Shown in pieces: positions 1 to 6,532 of a stretch of DNA of 15,065 bases. A model generated the notes under the pieces. It saw nothing but the letters and a program-made list of their open reading frames with translations, did no database searches and was not told the DNA's origin. The stretch lies in contig JAUYMV010000274.1 of the NCBI GenBank assembly GCA_030698645.1, positions 1 to 15,065 of the forward strand, read 5' to 3'. Source of the stretch: Mesorhizobium sp. Lineage in GTDB: Bacteria > Pseudomonadota > Alphaproteobacteria > Rhizobiales > Rhizobiaceae. The first letter of the stretch is position 1; every line of letters begins with the position of its first letter. Position numbers and translations under genes: made by a program.

Positions 1-506
1 GCCGCGTCGAGGATCCAGGCGAACGAGCCGATGAGGACCGCGAGGATCCAGAACGCGCCCGAGCGGATGCGCTCGATGACGGCGCCCGAGACGATCGAGG
101 CCGTGGTCCAGGAAAACAGCAGGAAAGCGGCCCAGAACACGCCGTTCAGCCGGTGCCAGTAGGCGGCCTGGTCGGCATCGACGCCGAGCGCCGGCGACGG
201 GCCGCTCAGATGCGTTCCCATCAGCGCGCTCCACGGCTCGGCGAAGGGCGAGTCGGTGACGCCGCCGGTGATGCCCGGCCCGCCCTGGAAGGCGAAATAG
301 ATCCACCAGCCGAACAGATAGAAGGTGACGGTGACCAGCGGGATCACCATCGTGTTCTTCATCAGCGTGTGCATGTGGTTGCGGCGGCGGCTGACGCCGA
401 CCTCGTACATGCAGAAGCCGACGTGGATCAGAAACATGATCACCACCGTGATCCAGTAGTAGAACTCCGTGAACACGGTCGTCAGAGCGTTGAGATTCCC
501 TTCCAT
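1..506 (-). CDS. amt: Amt-family ammonium/methylammonium transporter, N-terminal part (runs off the window)
   Basis: The frame reads without a stop from an ATG at 506 to the window edge, giving 168 codons of the N-terminal half of an integral membrane channel. Helix 1 (about residues 15-36) leads into FCMYEVGVSRRRN, the equivalent of the FAMLEAGxVRxKN motif of MEP/plant-type Amt proteins. It is followed by YLFGWWIYFAF (about 63-73), and residues 129-142 read LLFSWTTASIVSGA, matching the Amt LTFAATAATIVSGA segment that carries the pore Phe gate. The gate Phe is kept (F131), but the next residues are S132 and W133 instead of Ala-Ala. The start is preceded by a GGGGAGGGG purine run. It is divergent from dmmD and close to DMA/TMAO genes, which suggests transport of ammonium or methylammonium released by the pathway; that role is inference. 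Family assignment is good, substrate unknown. Confidence 0.82.
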   Translation of the reverse strand, partial: MEGNLNALTTVFTEFYYWITVVIMFLIHVGFCMYEVGVSRRRNHMHTLMKNTMVIPLVTVTFYLFGWWIYFAFQGGPGITGGVTDSPFAEPWSALMGTHLSGPSPALGVDADQAAYWHRLNGVFWAAFLLFSWTTASIVSGAVIERIRSGAFWILAVLIGSFAWILDA

Positions 507-670
507 GTCGATTCCCCTCCCCGTTTCGGTTTTTTTGCCTCTCAGTAAAACTTTTTGCTTCCTAGTATTGCGCGCTTTTGCGAATTTGAGTCAATATCCC
601 GTCGGGGTCGTCAGGCGCAGCGGTGCGAGCGCCGGGGCCAGCCGGATCAACAGCAACGCGGAGCCGACCG
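507..670. promoter_or_regulatory. Divergent amt/dmmD intergenic region
   Basis: This 164-bp AT-richer gap must hold the outward promoters for amt (minus) and dmmD (plus). On the minus strand TTGACT (594-589) is a good -35 match, with AATACT as a weak -10 at a long 19-bp spacing. No convincing plus-strand promoter was found. Two imperfect direct repeats lie at 531-547 and 551-567. The call is positional apart from the -35-like hexamer and the repeats. Confidence 0.45.
531..567. repeat. Two imperfect 17-bp direct repeats with 20-bp period
   Basis: TTTTTTGCCTCTCAGTA (531-547) and CTTTTTGCTTCCTAGTA (551-567) match at 13 of 17 positions and start 20 bp apart, about two helical turns. They lie in the leader side of amt, between it and dmmD. 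Such spacing fits a regulator binding two half-sites on one DNA face, but no binding family is recognised. Confidence 0.45.
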
Positions 671-1804
671 ATGACGCAGTCCTGGAGATTTTCGACGCTG
701 GCCGACCGCCACCGCGCGCTCGGTTCGAAGCTCGAGGACTGGAGCGGCATGGGCACGGCCTGGACCTATTCCGCCGACGCCAACGACGAATATGTCGCCA
801 TCCGCACCAAGGCCGGCCTGATGGACGTGTCGGGCCTGAAGAAGGTGCACATCACCGGCCCGCACGCCTCGCACATGATCGATCTCGCGACGACGCGCGA
901 CGTGGAAAAGATCTATCCGGGCAAATCGGCCTATGCCTGCATGCTGAACGAGGCCGGAAAATTCACCGACGACTGCATCCTCTACCGGACCGGGCCGAAC
1001 TCCTGGATGGTGGTGCACGGCTCGGGCACCGGGCACGAGGAGTTGCAGAAGGCGGCGATGGGGCGCGACGTGTCGCTGCGCTTCGACGACAATCTGCACG
1101 ACCTGTCGCTGCAGGGGCCGCTCGCGGTCGACTATCTGGCCAAGCACGTGCCGGGCATCCGCGATCTTGCCTATTTCCACCACATGCAGACGCAGCTCTT
1201 CGGTCTGCCGGTGATGATCTCGCGCACCGGCTATACCGGCGAGCGCGGCTACGAGATCTTCTGCCGCGGCCAGGACGCCGGCGCGATCTGGGACCGCATC
1301 CTCGACGAGGGCAAGGCGATGGGCATCATCCCCTGCCGCTTCACCACGCTCGACATGCTGCGGGTCGAGAGCTATTTGCTCTTCTATCCCTACGACAACA
1401 GCCAGAAATATCCCTTCGCCGACGAAGGCCCCGGCGACACGCTGTGGGAGCTCGGCCTCGACTTCACCGTCAGCCCCGGCAAGACCGGCTTCCGCGGCGC
1501 GGAGGAGCACTACAGGCTGAGGGGCAAGGAGCGCTTCAGGATCTTCGGCGTGCTGCTGGACGGGACCGAGCCCGCCGACGAAGGCGCGCCGGTCTACGCG
1601 GGCGGCAAGCAGGTAGGCGTCGTGACCTGCGCGATGTATTCGCCGCTGGCCAGGAAATCGATGGGCATCGCGCGGCTGGACGTGGACAAGGCGGTGGCCG
1701 GCACGCCGCTGGAGATCCGCAATGCCAGCGGGCCGATCAAGGCGACGGCGCAGGCGCTGCCGTTCGACGATCCGAAGAAGACCAAGCGGATGGCGAAGGG
1801 CTGA
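671..1804 (+). CDS. dmmD: DmmD, GcvT-like THF-binding component of dimethylamine monooxygenase
   Basis: This 377-residue protein belongs to the aminomethyltransferase (GcvT) family and lies first in a dmmD-A-B-C order. GcvT hallmarks are visible: LMDVSGLKKVHITGP (50-64), GKFTDDCILY (96-105, the loop carrying the conserved Asp, D100/D101), SRTGYTGERGYEIF (184-197) and LDMLRVES (227-234). Its known partner enzyme contains THF, and the likely role is to take the formaldehyde released from DMA and form methylene-THF in the cytoplasm. In Ruegeria pomeroyi dmmD is dispensable for recombinant DMA oxidation but required for growth on methylated amines. ATG 671 was chosen because GCGGAG (658-663) is well placed before it and the longer reading from 623 adds 16 low-complexity residues. 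Lone GcvT proteins are often misnamed glycine cleavage proteins; no gcvH or gcvP is present here. Confidence 0.88.
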   Translation: MTQSWRFSTLADRHRALGSKLEDWSGMGTAWTYSADANDEYVAIRTKAGLMDVSGLKKVHITGPHASHMIDLATTRDVEKIYPGKSAYACMLNEAGKFTDDCILYRTGPNSWMVVHGSGTGHEELQKAAMGRDVSLRFDDNLHDLSLQGPLAVDYLAKHVPGIRDLAYFHHMQTQLFGLPVMISRTGYTGERGYEIFCRGQDAGAIWDRILDEGKAMGIIPCRFTTLDMLRVESYLLFYPYDNSQKYPFADEGPGDTLWELGLDFTVSPGKTGFRGAEEHYRLRGKERFRIFGVLLDGTEPADEGAPVYAGGKQVGVVTCAMYSPLARKSMGIARLDVDKAVAGTPLEIRNASGPIKATAQALPFDDPKKTKRMAKG

Positions 1805-1844
1805 CACCATTTACGCGCAACGTACATCTCTCTTGCGCTCCTTC

Positions 1845-1961
1845 GCGCCCCCCTCTGCCCTGCCGGGCATCTCCCCCACGAGGGGGGAGATGAGGCTCGT
1901 CGCCGGCGCGCTTGATCTCCCCCCGTGTGGGGGAGATGGCCGGCAGGCCAGAGGGGGGCGC
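1845..1961. repeat. RIME-like double-palindrome intergenic element
   Basis: Two 47-bp arms (1845-1891 and 1915-1961) are inverted copies matching at 43 of 47 positions, separated by 23 bp. Each arm is itself nearly palindromic around an ATCTCCCCC...GGGGGAGAT core. The size and two-palindrome design resemble the Rhizobium-specific intergenic mosaic element RIME1; membership of that exact family is not proven. It sits between dmmD and dmmA, where the RNA would form strong hairpins on either strand. The rest of the 1805-1996 gap shows no gene. Confidence 0.8.
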
Positions 1962-1996
1962 CATGACGTGCGAACCCTGCCGGCGACGAGCTTGCC

Positions 1997-2596
1997 ATGA
2001 CGCCGAAAACCATCCTCAGCCGCCCCGTCTACGGCACGCTCTCGCCGCAGGCGGGCACGCATCATCTCTTCGTCGCCGACGCCGAGGGCGGCGGGGCGAT
2101 CCTCGACATGGCGAAGGCGGCGCCGGAAGGTTTCTTCGCCGGCGCGCACATCATCTACATTCCGCGCGAGGCAGGCGCGGCTTACACCGGCCCGCTGCAG
2201 GCGCTGAAGCCGGCGCAATATTACGAGGGCCCGTCGATCGCCGCCGCCCTGCCCCGGCAGAAACAGACGCTGGCCCCGGCGCGGATGGGGCGGAGGCTCT
2301 ACCTCGCCGGCACCGAGGGGCTGATCGGCCAGGCGATGCAGGCAGCCCTCGACGCCGGGATCGACCATGGCTCGATCCAGACCGAGCAGCGCGGCTCCCT
2401 GGCGCGGCGCGTGCAGTGCGTGCACTGCAAGGGCATCACCGAGGACGTCACGACGCAGCCGGTGCGATGCTCGCATTGCGGCCTGCTGCTCTTCGTGCGC
2501 GACCACTATTCGCGCAGGCTCGCCGCCTTCCAGGGCGTCTGCATCAATGCCGAGGACCAGAGCGAGATTCCTCCGATAGAGGAGGCGTTTCGATGA
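1997..2596 (+). CDS. dmmA: DmmA-family small zinc-ribbon-like subunit of dimethylamine monooxygenase
   Basis: This is a 199-residue protein of the DmmA family, known as a subunit of the dimethylamine monooxygenase (heme-dependent oxidative N-demethylase) complex. The N-terminal part (about 1-130) has no motif that can be named. The C-terminal part has paired cysteines C141-x2-C144 and C158-x2-C161, a zinc-ribbon or knuckle arrangement, followed by LLLFVRDHYSRRLAAFQGV, which suits a structural or docking role. It is followed by dmmB after 13 bp. The Shine-Dalgarno sequence before ATG 1997 is weak (GACGAG), so translation may rely on the leader or on coupling. Letters follow the dmmDABC order; subunits are named alpha to delta in the Pseudomonas enzyme. 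Confidence 0.83.
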   Translation: MTPKTILSRPVYGTLSPQAGTHHLFVADAEGGGAILDMAKAAPEGFFAGAHIIYIPREAGAAYTGPLQALKPAQYYEGPSIAAALPRQKQTLAPARMGRRLYLAGTEGLIGQAMQAALDAGIDHGSIQTEQRGSLARRVQCVHCKGITEDVTTQPVRCSHCGLLLFVRDHYSRRLAAFQGVCINAEDQSEIPPIEEAFR

Positions 2597-2609
2597 GGGC
2601 GGGTCGTCG

Positions 2610-3575
2610 ATGAGCACGGGTGCGAGCAAGCTGGACGTCGTCGTGTCGAACGTCGTCCCGGTCAACGAACTGGTCACCCGTTTTCACTTCCGCCGGGCCG
2701 ATGGCGGCCTGCTGCCGACGTTTTCCGGCGGCGCGCATGTCATCGTCGAGATGCGCGACGGCGAACGCGCCCGGCTGAACCCCTATTCGCTGATGAGCTC
2801 GCCGCTCGACACCTCCGAATACACGATCAGCGTCAGGCGCGACGATCTCGGGCGCGGCGGCTCGCTTTTCATGCATGGCAAGGTCAGGCCCGGCGACCGC
2901 ATGGTGATCTCCTATCCGGTCAACCTGTTCTCGCTCGACCTGCGCGCCAAGAAGCATCTGATGCTGGCCGGTGGCATCGGCATCACGCCCTTCCTGGCGC
3001 AGACGGCGCAGCTCGCCGCCGAGGGCGGCAATTTCGAGCTGCACTATTCGGTGCGCACCGCCGCGCTCGCCACCTACGCCGGCGACCTGCGCGCGCGCTT
3101 CGGCCGGCGGGTTTCGATCTACCATGACGACCGCGACGAGCGCATTCCGCTCGACCGGCTGCTCTCCTCCCAGCCGCTCGGCACGCATCTCTACATCTGC
3201 GGCCCGGCCGGCATGATCGACTGGGCGCGCGCCCGCGCCGCGGCACTCGGCTGGCCGGCCGAGACCGTGCACTACGAGCACTTCGCGGCGCCGCAGCCGG
3301 GCGTGCCCTTCGACGTGACCCTGGCGCTGTCGGGCAGGACCATCCATGTGGCCGAGCAGCAGAGCCTGCTGGAGGCGATCGAGGCGGCGGGCGTCGACCC
3401 GCCCTATCTCTGCCGCGGCGGCGTCTGCGGCCAGTGCGAGACGAACGTCATTTCCAGCGACGGCGTCTTTCTGCACAATGACCACTGGCTGAGCGACGAG
3501 GACCACGCCTCGGGGAAAAAGATCATGCCCTGCGTGTCGCGCTTTGCCGGCAAGAGCCTCGTGCTGGAACGGTAG
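2610..3575 (+). CDS. dmmB: DmmB, FMN/2Fe-2S reductase subunit of dimethylamine monooxygenase
   Basis: This 321-residue phthalate-dioxygenase-reductase-type protein passes electrons from NAD(P)H through FMN and a 2Fe-2S cluster to the heme subunit. Domains in order are a flavin-binding barrel (about 8-105) with RLNPYS at 55-60, a nucleotide-binding domain (about 112-220) with AGGIGITPF at 120-128 and CGPAGM at 197-202, and a plant-type ferredoxin domain (about 233-321) with C268-x4-C273-x2-C276 and C308. It has the full length of VanB-type reductases and all four cluster cysteines. ATG 2610 has a GAGGGCGGG run upstream, just after the dmmA stop. Position between dmmA and the heme gene distinguishes it from generic vanillate or phthalate reductases. 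Confidence 0.92.
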   Translation: MSTGASKLDVVVSNVVPVNELVTRFHFRRADGGLLPTFSGGAHVIVEMRDGERARLNPYSLMSSPLDTSEYTISVRRDDLGRGGSLFMHGKVRPGDRMVISYPVNLFSLDLRAKKHLMLAGGIGITPFLAQTAQLAAEGGNFELHYSVRTAALATYAGDLRARFGRRVSIYHDDRDERIPLDRLLSSQPLGTHLYICGPAGMIDWARARAAALGWPAETVHYEHFAAPQPGVPFDVTLALSGRTIHVAEQQSLLEAIEAAGVDPPYLCRGGVCGQCETNVISSDGVFLHNDHWLSDEDHASGKKIMPCVSRFAGKSLVLER

Positions 3576-3584
3576 GAGACCGAC

Positions 3585-4625
3585 ATGGGCATCAATTTCC
3601 GCACCGAGACCTTTCGCGACGATTTTTCGTTCAGGAACAGCCCGGAGCACATCCGCCGCTTCCCCTTCCCGTTCCACGAAGACTCTTACATGTATGCCGT
3701 CAACATCGAGCCGCATGTGGCGGGGCCTGCGGGCAGCGTACTGGAGCACCCGATCGACGTCGACGAGCACTATGTCTCCGAAATGGCCGACCGCGCGCTG
3801 GTGCTGGCCGAGGACCCGCTGCGCTGCCAGTCGCTGCCGCACATGACGCTCGCCGGCTGGGACCTGCTGGAATTGCTGATGACCGCCAAGGCCGAGAGCT
3901 ATCCGGAACACTTCTCGCTGACCCGCGACGGCGACCGCTGGCACTGGATCAACCGGCCGCTGGGAATCGACCAAAAATTCCTCTTCGGCGATTTGACGAC
4001 GCTGCCCTACGGGCCGATGGAATACATCACGCGCCAGAGCCAGGGGGATTTCTGCATTCTCGACCAGCGCGACGGCAATCTCTGGATGGATGCCGGCATC
4101 GTCACCACCCAGGCCGACTGGTCGCTCGATTTTGACATCGGCATGAACTTCTTCGAATGGCACGCGCCGGTGCCGCTGGCGCACGAGAAGGGGATCTTCA
4201 CCCGCGCGCTGAAATTCCTGACCAACGTCCAGCAGGGCAAGCCGGCAAGGCGGCTGAACTGGACCATGACCATCAACCCGCGTCTCGATACGAGCCCGGA
4301 AAACTACCATAAATGGGGCCCCGACCGCGCCACCGTGACGCCGGAAAATGTCGGCCAGAAGGTGCATCTGCGCGTCGAGCTGCAAAGCTTCTGGCGCCTG
4401 CCCCGCTCCAACGCGCTGGTCTTCCCGATCCGCTGCTACCTGATCAAGATGGACGAACTGGTGACGTCACCGAAATGGGCGCGGCGGCTGCACCGGGTGA
4501 TCCGCGACCTGCCGGAGGAACTGGCGACGTACAAGGGACTGACGCGGTATCGGGCGACGCTGGTGGAGTGGCTGGCGAGGTACGATGACGGGACGCCGAC
4601 ATCGCCGGGGTTCGGGCCGGAGTAG
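3585..4625 (+). CDS. dmmC: DmmC, heme PAS-type oxidative N-demethylase catalytic subunit (DUF3445)
   Basis: This 346-residue protein is the DUF3445/HODM alpha-like catalytic subunit, a heme-binding PAS fold that oxidises DMA to MMA and formaldehyde using O2 and electrons from the reductase. Family signatures are QGDFCILD (153-160), the HAPVP segment starting at H193, RLNWTM (223-228) and LRVELQSFWRLP (262-273) followed by VFPIRCYL (279-286). The gene starts 9 bp after dmmB, with TAGGAG overlapping the dmmB stop as the ribosome binding site, so the two are surely co-transcribed. No transmembrane segment or signal peptide is seen, so it is cytoplasmic. Full length compared with the family. Its substrate is inferred from the complete DABC set and from tdm and tmm nearby. 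Confidence 0.9.
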   Translation: MGINFRTETFRDDFSFRNSPEHIRRFPFPFHEDSYMYAVNIEPHVAGPAGSVLEHPIDVDEHYVSEMADRALVLAEDPLRCQSLPHMTLAGWDLLELLMTAKAESYPEHFSLTRDGDRWHWINRPLGIDQKFLFGDLTTLPYGPMEYITRQSQGDFCILDQRDGNLWMDAGIVTTQADWSLDFDIGMNFFEWHAPVPLAHEKGIFTRALKFLTNVQQGKPARRLNWTMTINPRLDTSPENYHKWGPDRATVTPENVGQKVHLRVELQSFWRLPRSNALVFPIRCYLIKMDELVTSPKWARRLHRVIRDLPEELATYKGLTRYRATLVEWLARYDDGTPTSPGFGPE

Positions 4626-4626
4626 C

Positions 4627-4797
4627 GCGCCTTACCCTCCCCCTTGTGGGGAGGTCGGCGAACGAATGCTGCGCAGCAGCTTTCGTTCGACGGGGTGGGG
4701 GTGAGGCAGCGCGCGGATTTTTCCGATGCTCGCTTTCGCTCGCGACCCCCACCCGCGCCTTCGGCGCGACCTCCCCACAAGGGGGAGGTAGGGCGCC
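4627..4797. repeat. Large inverted-repeat intergenic element, second copy type
   Basis: Two perfect 21-bp inverted arms (4637-4657 and 4767-4787) enclose 109 bp. Inside is another hairpin with arms CGAACGAA (4659-4666) and TTCGTTCG (4682-4689), then complementary stretches GGGGTGGGGGT and ACCCCCACCC. It begins just after the dmmC stop, so it may end or stabilise the dmm transcript. Its right half recurs at 5431-5557, which marks it as a dispersed element. The rest of the gap up to 4922 shows no gene and no clear promoter. Confidence 0.78.
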
Positions 4798-4922
4798 AGC
4801 GCCACTCGCGTCCCCTGACGTCACCTGACATCCCGCCCTGTCTGGAAAAATCCACCCTCCCGCCTAATCTGGCCGCACGCGGTTGCGCGACCCATGCAAC
4901 CCATCCCGAGGAGGAGCACGCG

Positions 4923-5399
4923 ATGACGCCCAAGAACACCATCTGCCTCTGGTACGAAACGGACGCGGAAGCCGCGGCCAGGTTTTATGCGGAGACCTTT
5001 CCCGACAGCTCTGTCGGCGCGGTGAGCCGCGCGCCCGCCGATTTCCCGTCGGGCAAGAAGGGCGACGTGCTGACGGTGGATTTCGTCGTCGCCGGCATTC
5101 CCTGCATGGGGCTGAACGGCGGGCCGATGTTCAGGCAATCTGAAGCCTTCTCGTTCCAGATCATGACCGAGGACCAGGAGGAAACCGACCGGCTGTGGAA
5201 CGCCATCGTCGGCAATGGCGGGCAGGAAAGCGCCTGCGGCTGGTGCAAGGACAGATGGGGCGTGTCGTGGCAGATCACGCCGCGCGTGCTGACCGAGGCG
5301 ATGGCGGCCGGTGGCGAGGAGGCCAGGCGGGCCTTCGAGGCGATGATGGAGATGGGGAAGATCGATGTGGCGGCGATCGAGGCGGCGCGGAGGGGGTAG
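4923..5399 (+). CDS. VOC-family protein, PhnB/3-demethylubiquinone methyltransferase-like (PF06983 type)
   Basis: This is a 158-residue small protein of the VOC (glyoxalase/bleomycin-resistance) superfamily, in the branch often mislabelled 3-demethylubiquinone-9 3-methyltransferase. Visible signatures are ICLWYETDAEAAARFY (7-22), GDVLTVDFVVAG (47-58), EAFSFQI (74-80), CGWCKDRWGVSWQI and a C-terminal helix MMEMGKIDVAAIEAA. The start has a strong GAGGAGG ribosome binding site. It is separated from dmmC by about 300 bp containing a repeat, so it is probably its own transcript. No link to methylamine metabolism is visible and the biochemical function is unknown. Confidence 0.8.
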   Translation: MTPKNTICLWYETDAEAAARFYAETFPDSSVGAVSRAPADFPSGKKGDVLTVDFVVAGIPCMGLNGGPMFRQSEAFSFQIMTEDQEETDRLWNAIVGNGGQESACGWCKDRWGVSWQITPRVLTEAMAAGGEEARRAFEAMMEMGKIDVAAIEAARRG

Positions 5400-5430
5400 G
5401 TGCCGGGGTATCTGCCATCGGTTCTTGCTG

Positions 5431-5557
5431 GCTCGCTGTCGCTCGCGACCCCCACCCGGCGCGCTGCGGGCCTTTCGCTGCCTCCCGTCATGCCACCGGC
5501 ATGACGGGTTCGCGTTCCGCGAACCGGCCGCTCAGCCCCTCAAGGGGGAGGTAGGGC
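5431..5557. repeat. Partial copy of the 4627-4797 element, apparently interrupted by a hairpin-rich insert
   Basis: The stretch GCTCGCGACCCCCACCC (5441-5457) and the end AGGGGGAGGTAGGGC also occur in the right half of the upstream element. In this copy the two parts are split by about 50 bp carrying CCCGTCATGCC/GGCATGACGGG (5484-5508, 11-bp stem, 3-nt loop) and GGTTCGCG/CGCGAACC (5507-5525, 8-bp stem). It lies between the convergent VOC and XRE-cupin genes, so the hairpins could act as a two-way transcription barrier, although no T-tract follows. Nothing else is seen in 5400-5564. Confidence 0.68.
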
Positions 5558-5564
5558 CTCGCGC

Positions 5565-6305
5565 CTAATCTCCCGAGTTGCCCTGCGGATAGGAAATGAT
5601 CGACAGATAGCGGATCGGCAGGCGCGTCAGCTCCTCCGGTCCATGCGGGGCGTCGGCGTCGAAGAAGAGGCTGTCGCCGGGGTGCATGCGGTAGAGGTTG
5701 GAGCCATGGCGGTAGACCACCTCGCCTTCCAGCATGTAGAGAAATTCCATGCCCTCGTGCTGGAAGGTCGGGAAGATGTCGGAATCCTCCGACAGCGTGA
5801 TGAGGTAGGGCTCGACGACGACGCCGGACGTGTTGGCGCCGACATGGCCGAGCAGATTGTACTGGTGGCCCGCCCGCGTGCCGCGGCGCTCGATCTCGAG
5901 CCCCTCGCCCGCCTTGACGAAGACGGCGCTGCGCTCTTCCTCGAAGCGTCGGAAGAAGGCGGTGACCGGGACGCCGAGCGCGTGGCTGAGCGCCTGCAGC
6001 GTGGTCAGCGAGGGCGAGGTGATGCCATTCTCGATCTTCGACAGCATGCCGAGCGACAGGCTGGTGGCGGCGGCGAGATCGGCGACCGTGATGCCGAGCT
6101 TCTTGCGGAACGCGCGCACCTCGCGGCCGATGGCGACTTCGAGCACCTTCTCCTTGGTGTCGCGCACGGCATGCGGGTTCTGCGTCAGCGGCGGCCGGAT
6201 GGCATGCACCTCGGCGACCGCCGCCTTGAAGGATTTCAGCGGCGCGGGCGCCTTCGCCTTCGGCGCGGACACGGTTCCGGGGGGCTTGCGGACTGTCGTG
6301 CTCAA
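5565..6305 (-). CDS. XRE-family regulator with C-terminal cupin sensor domain
   Basis: This 246-residue protein has an unstructured Ala/Pro/Lys-rich N-terminus (1-50), an XRE helix-turn-helix (about 59-115: REVRAFRKKLGITVADLAAA, then SLGMLSKIENG) and a cupin domain (about 160-237: HEGMEFLYMLEGEV, HPGDSLFFDADAPHGP). H183, E187 and H221 occupy usual cupin metal or ligand positions. Regulators of this build commonly sense small metabolites and control neighbouring genes. It is divergent from tmm, so it is the best candidate controller of TMA/TMAO metabolism; the ligand is inference. The start is a TTG at 6305, supported by GAGG about 6 nt upstream; the first internal ATG is at residue 87, inside the HTH, so it cannot be the start. 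Confidence 0.87.
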   Translation of the reverse strand: MSTTVRKPPGTVSAPKAKAPAPLKSFKAAVAEVHAIRPPLTQNPHAVRDTKEKVLEVAIGREVRAFRKKLGITVADLAAATSLSLGMLSKIENGITSPSLTTLQALSHALGVPVTAFFRRFEEERSAVFVKAGEGLEIERRGTRAGHQYNLLGHVGANTSGVVVEPYLITLSEDSDIFPTFQHEGMEFLYMLEGEVVYRHGSNLYRMHPGDSLFFDADAPHGPEELTRLPIRYLSIISYPQGNSGD

Positions 6306-6325
6306 TTCGTCCTCGAACGCTCGAA

Positions 6326-6342
6326 TTTCACTTCAGGTGAAA
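6326..6342. promoter_or_regulatory. Palindrome upstream of the XRE-cupin gene
   Basis: TTTCAC-TTCAG-GTGAAA is an inverted repeat with 6-bp arms and a 5-bp centre, 21 bp upstream of the regulator's TTG start. The position suits an autoregulatory operator. A similar TTTCAnnnnnTGAAA arrangement occurs at the tmoX promoter (12330-12346). Function is inferred from symmetry and place only. Confidence 0.4.
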
Positions 6343-6454
6343 GAATCGGCCTGCGGAATACACCGCCAGGAATGGAGTCTCAAGCAGAACCGGGCCGGTG
6401 GGCGCGCGCGCAGGGCCATTCGGCGATCCGCACGCGCTTTCCGGCGGCAGCGCA

Positions 6455-6485
6455 TTGACAGTCTTACAGGACAAATTATTGTCCT
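6455..6485 (+). promoter_or_regulatory. Predicted tmm promoter with overlapping 18-bp operator palindrome
   Basis: A consensus -35 TTGACA (6455-6460) is followed after 16 bp by TATTGT (6477-6482, 4 of 6 matches to the -10). A perfect inverted repeat AGGACAA-ATTA-TTGTCCT covers 6468-6485 and so overlaps the spacer and -10, a classic place for a repressor to block RNA polymerase. Transcription would begin near 6489, about 45 bp before the tmm ATG. The divergent XRE-cupin protein is the obvious candidate binder, which is inference. Confidence 0.6.
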
Positions 6486-6532
6486 CACAGTGAAATTTCT
6501 TTCGTCACGGAAAAGCCTGGGGGATCGCCGGA

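Noticed and set aside
671..1804. Glycine cleavage system T protein
   Set aside because: There is no gcvH or gcvP nearby and the gene order is that of dmmDABC, so the THF component of DMA oxidation is the better call.
647..1810. Open frame of 387 codons on the minus strand opposite dmmD
   Set aside because: Antisense shadow; dmmD shows full GcvT motifs in the other direction.
2544..4385. Open frame of 613 codons on the minus strand opposite dmmB and dmmC
   Set aside because: It crosses two well-supported genes, has no recognisable motif and shows the typical reverse-complement composition of high-GC genes.
1845..5557. CRISPR-like array from the repeated GGGGGAGAT and GGGGGAGGT elements
   Set aside because: There are only a few dispersed inverted copies with no regular spacing and no cas genes.
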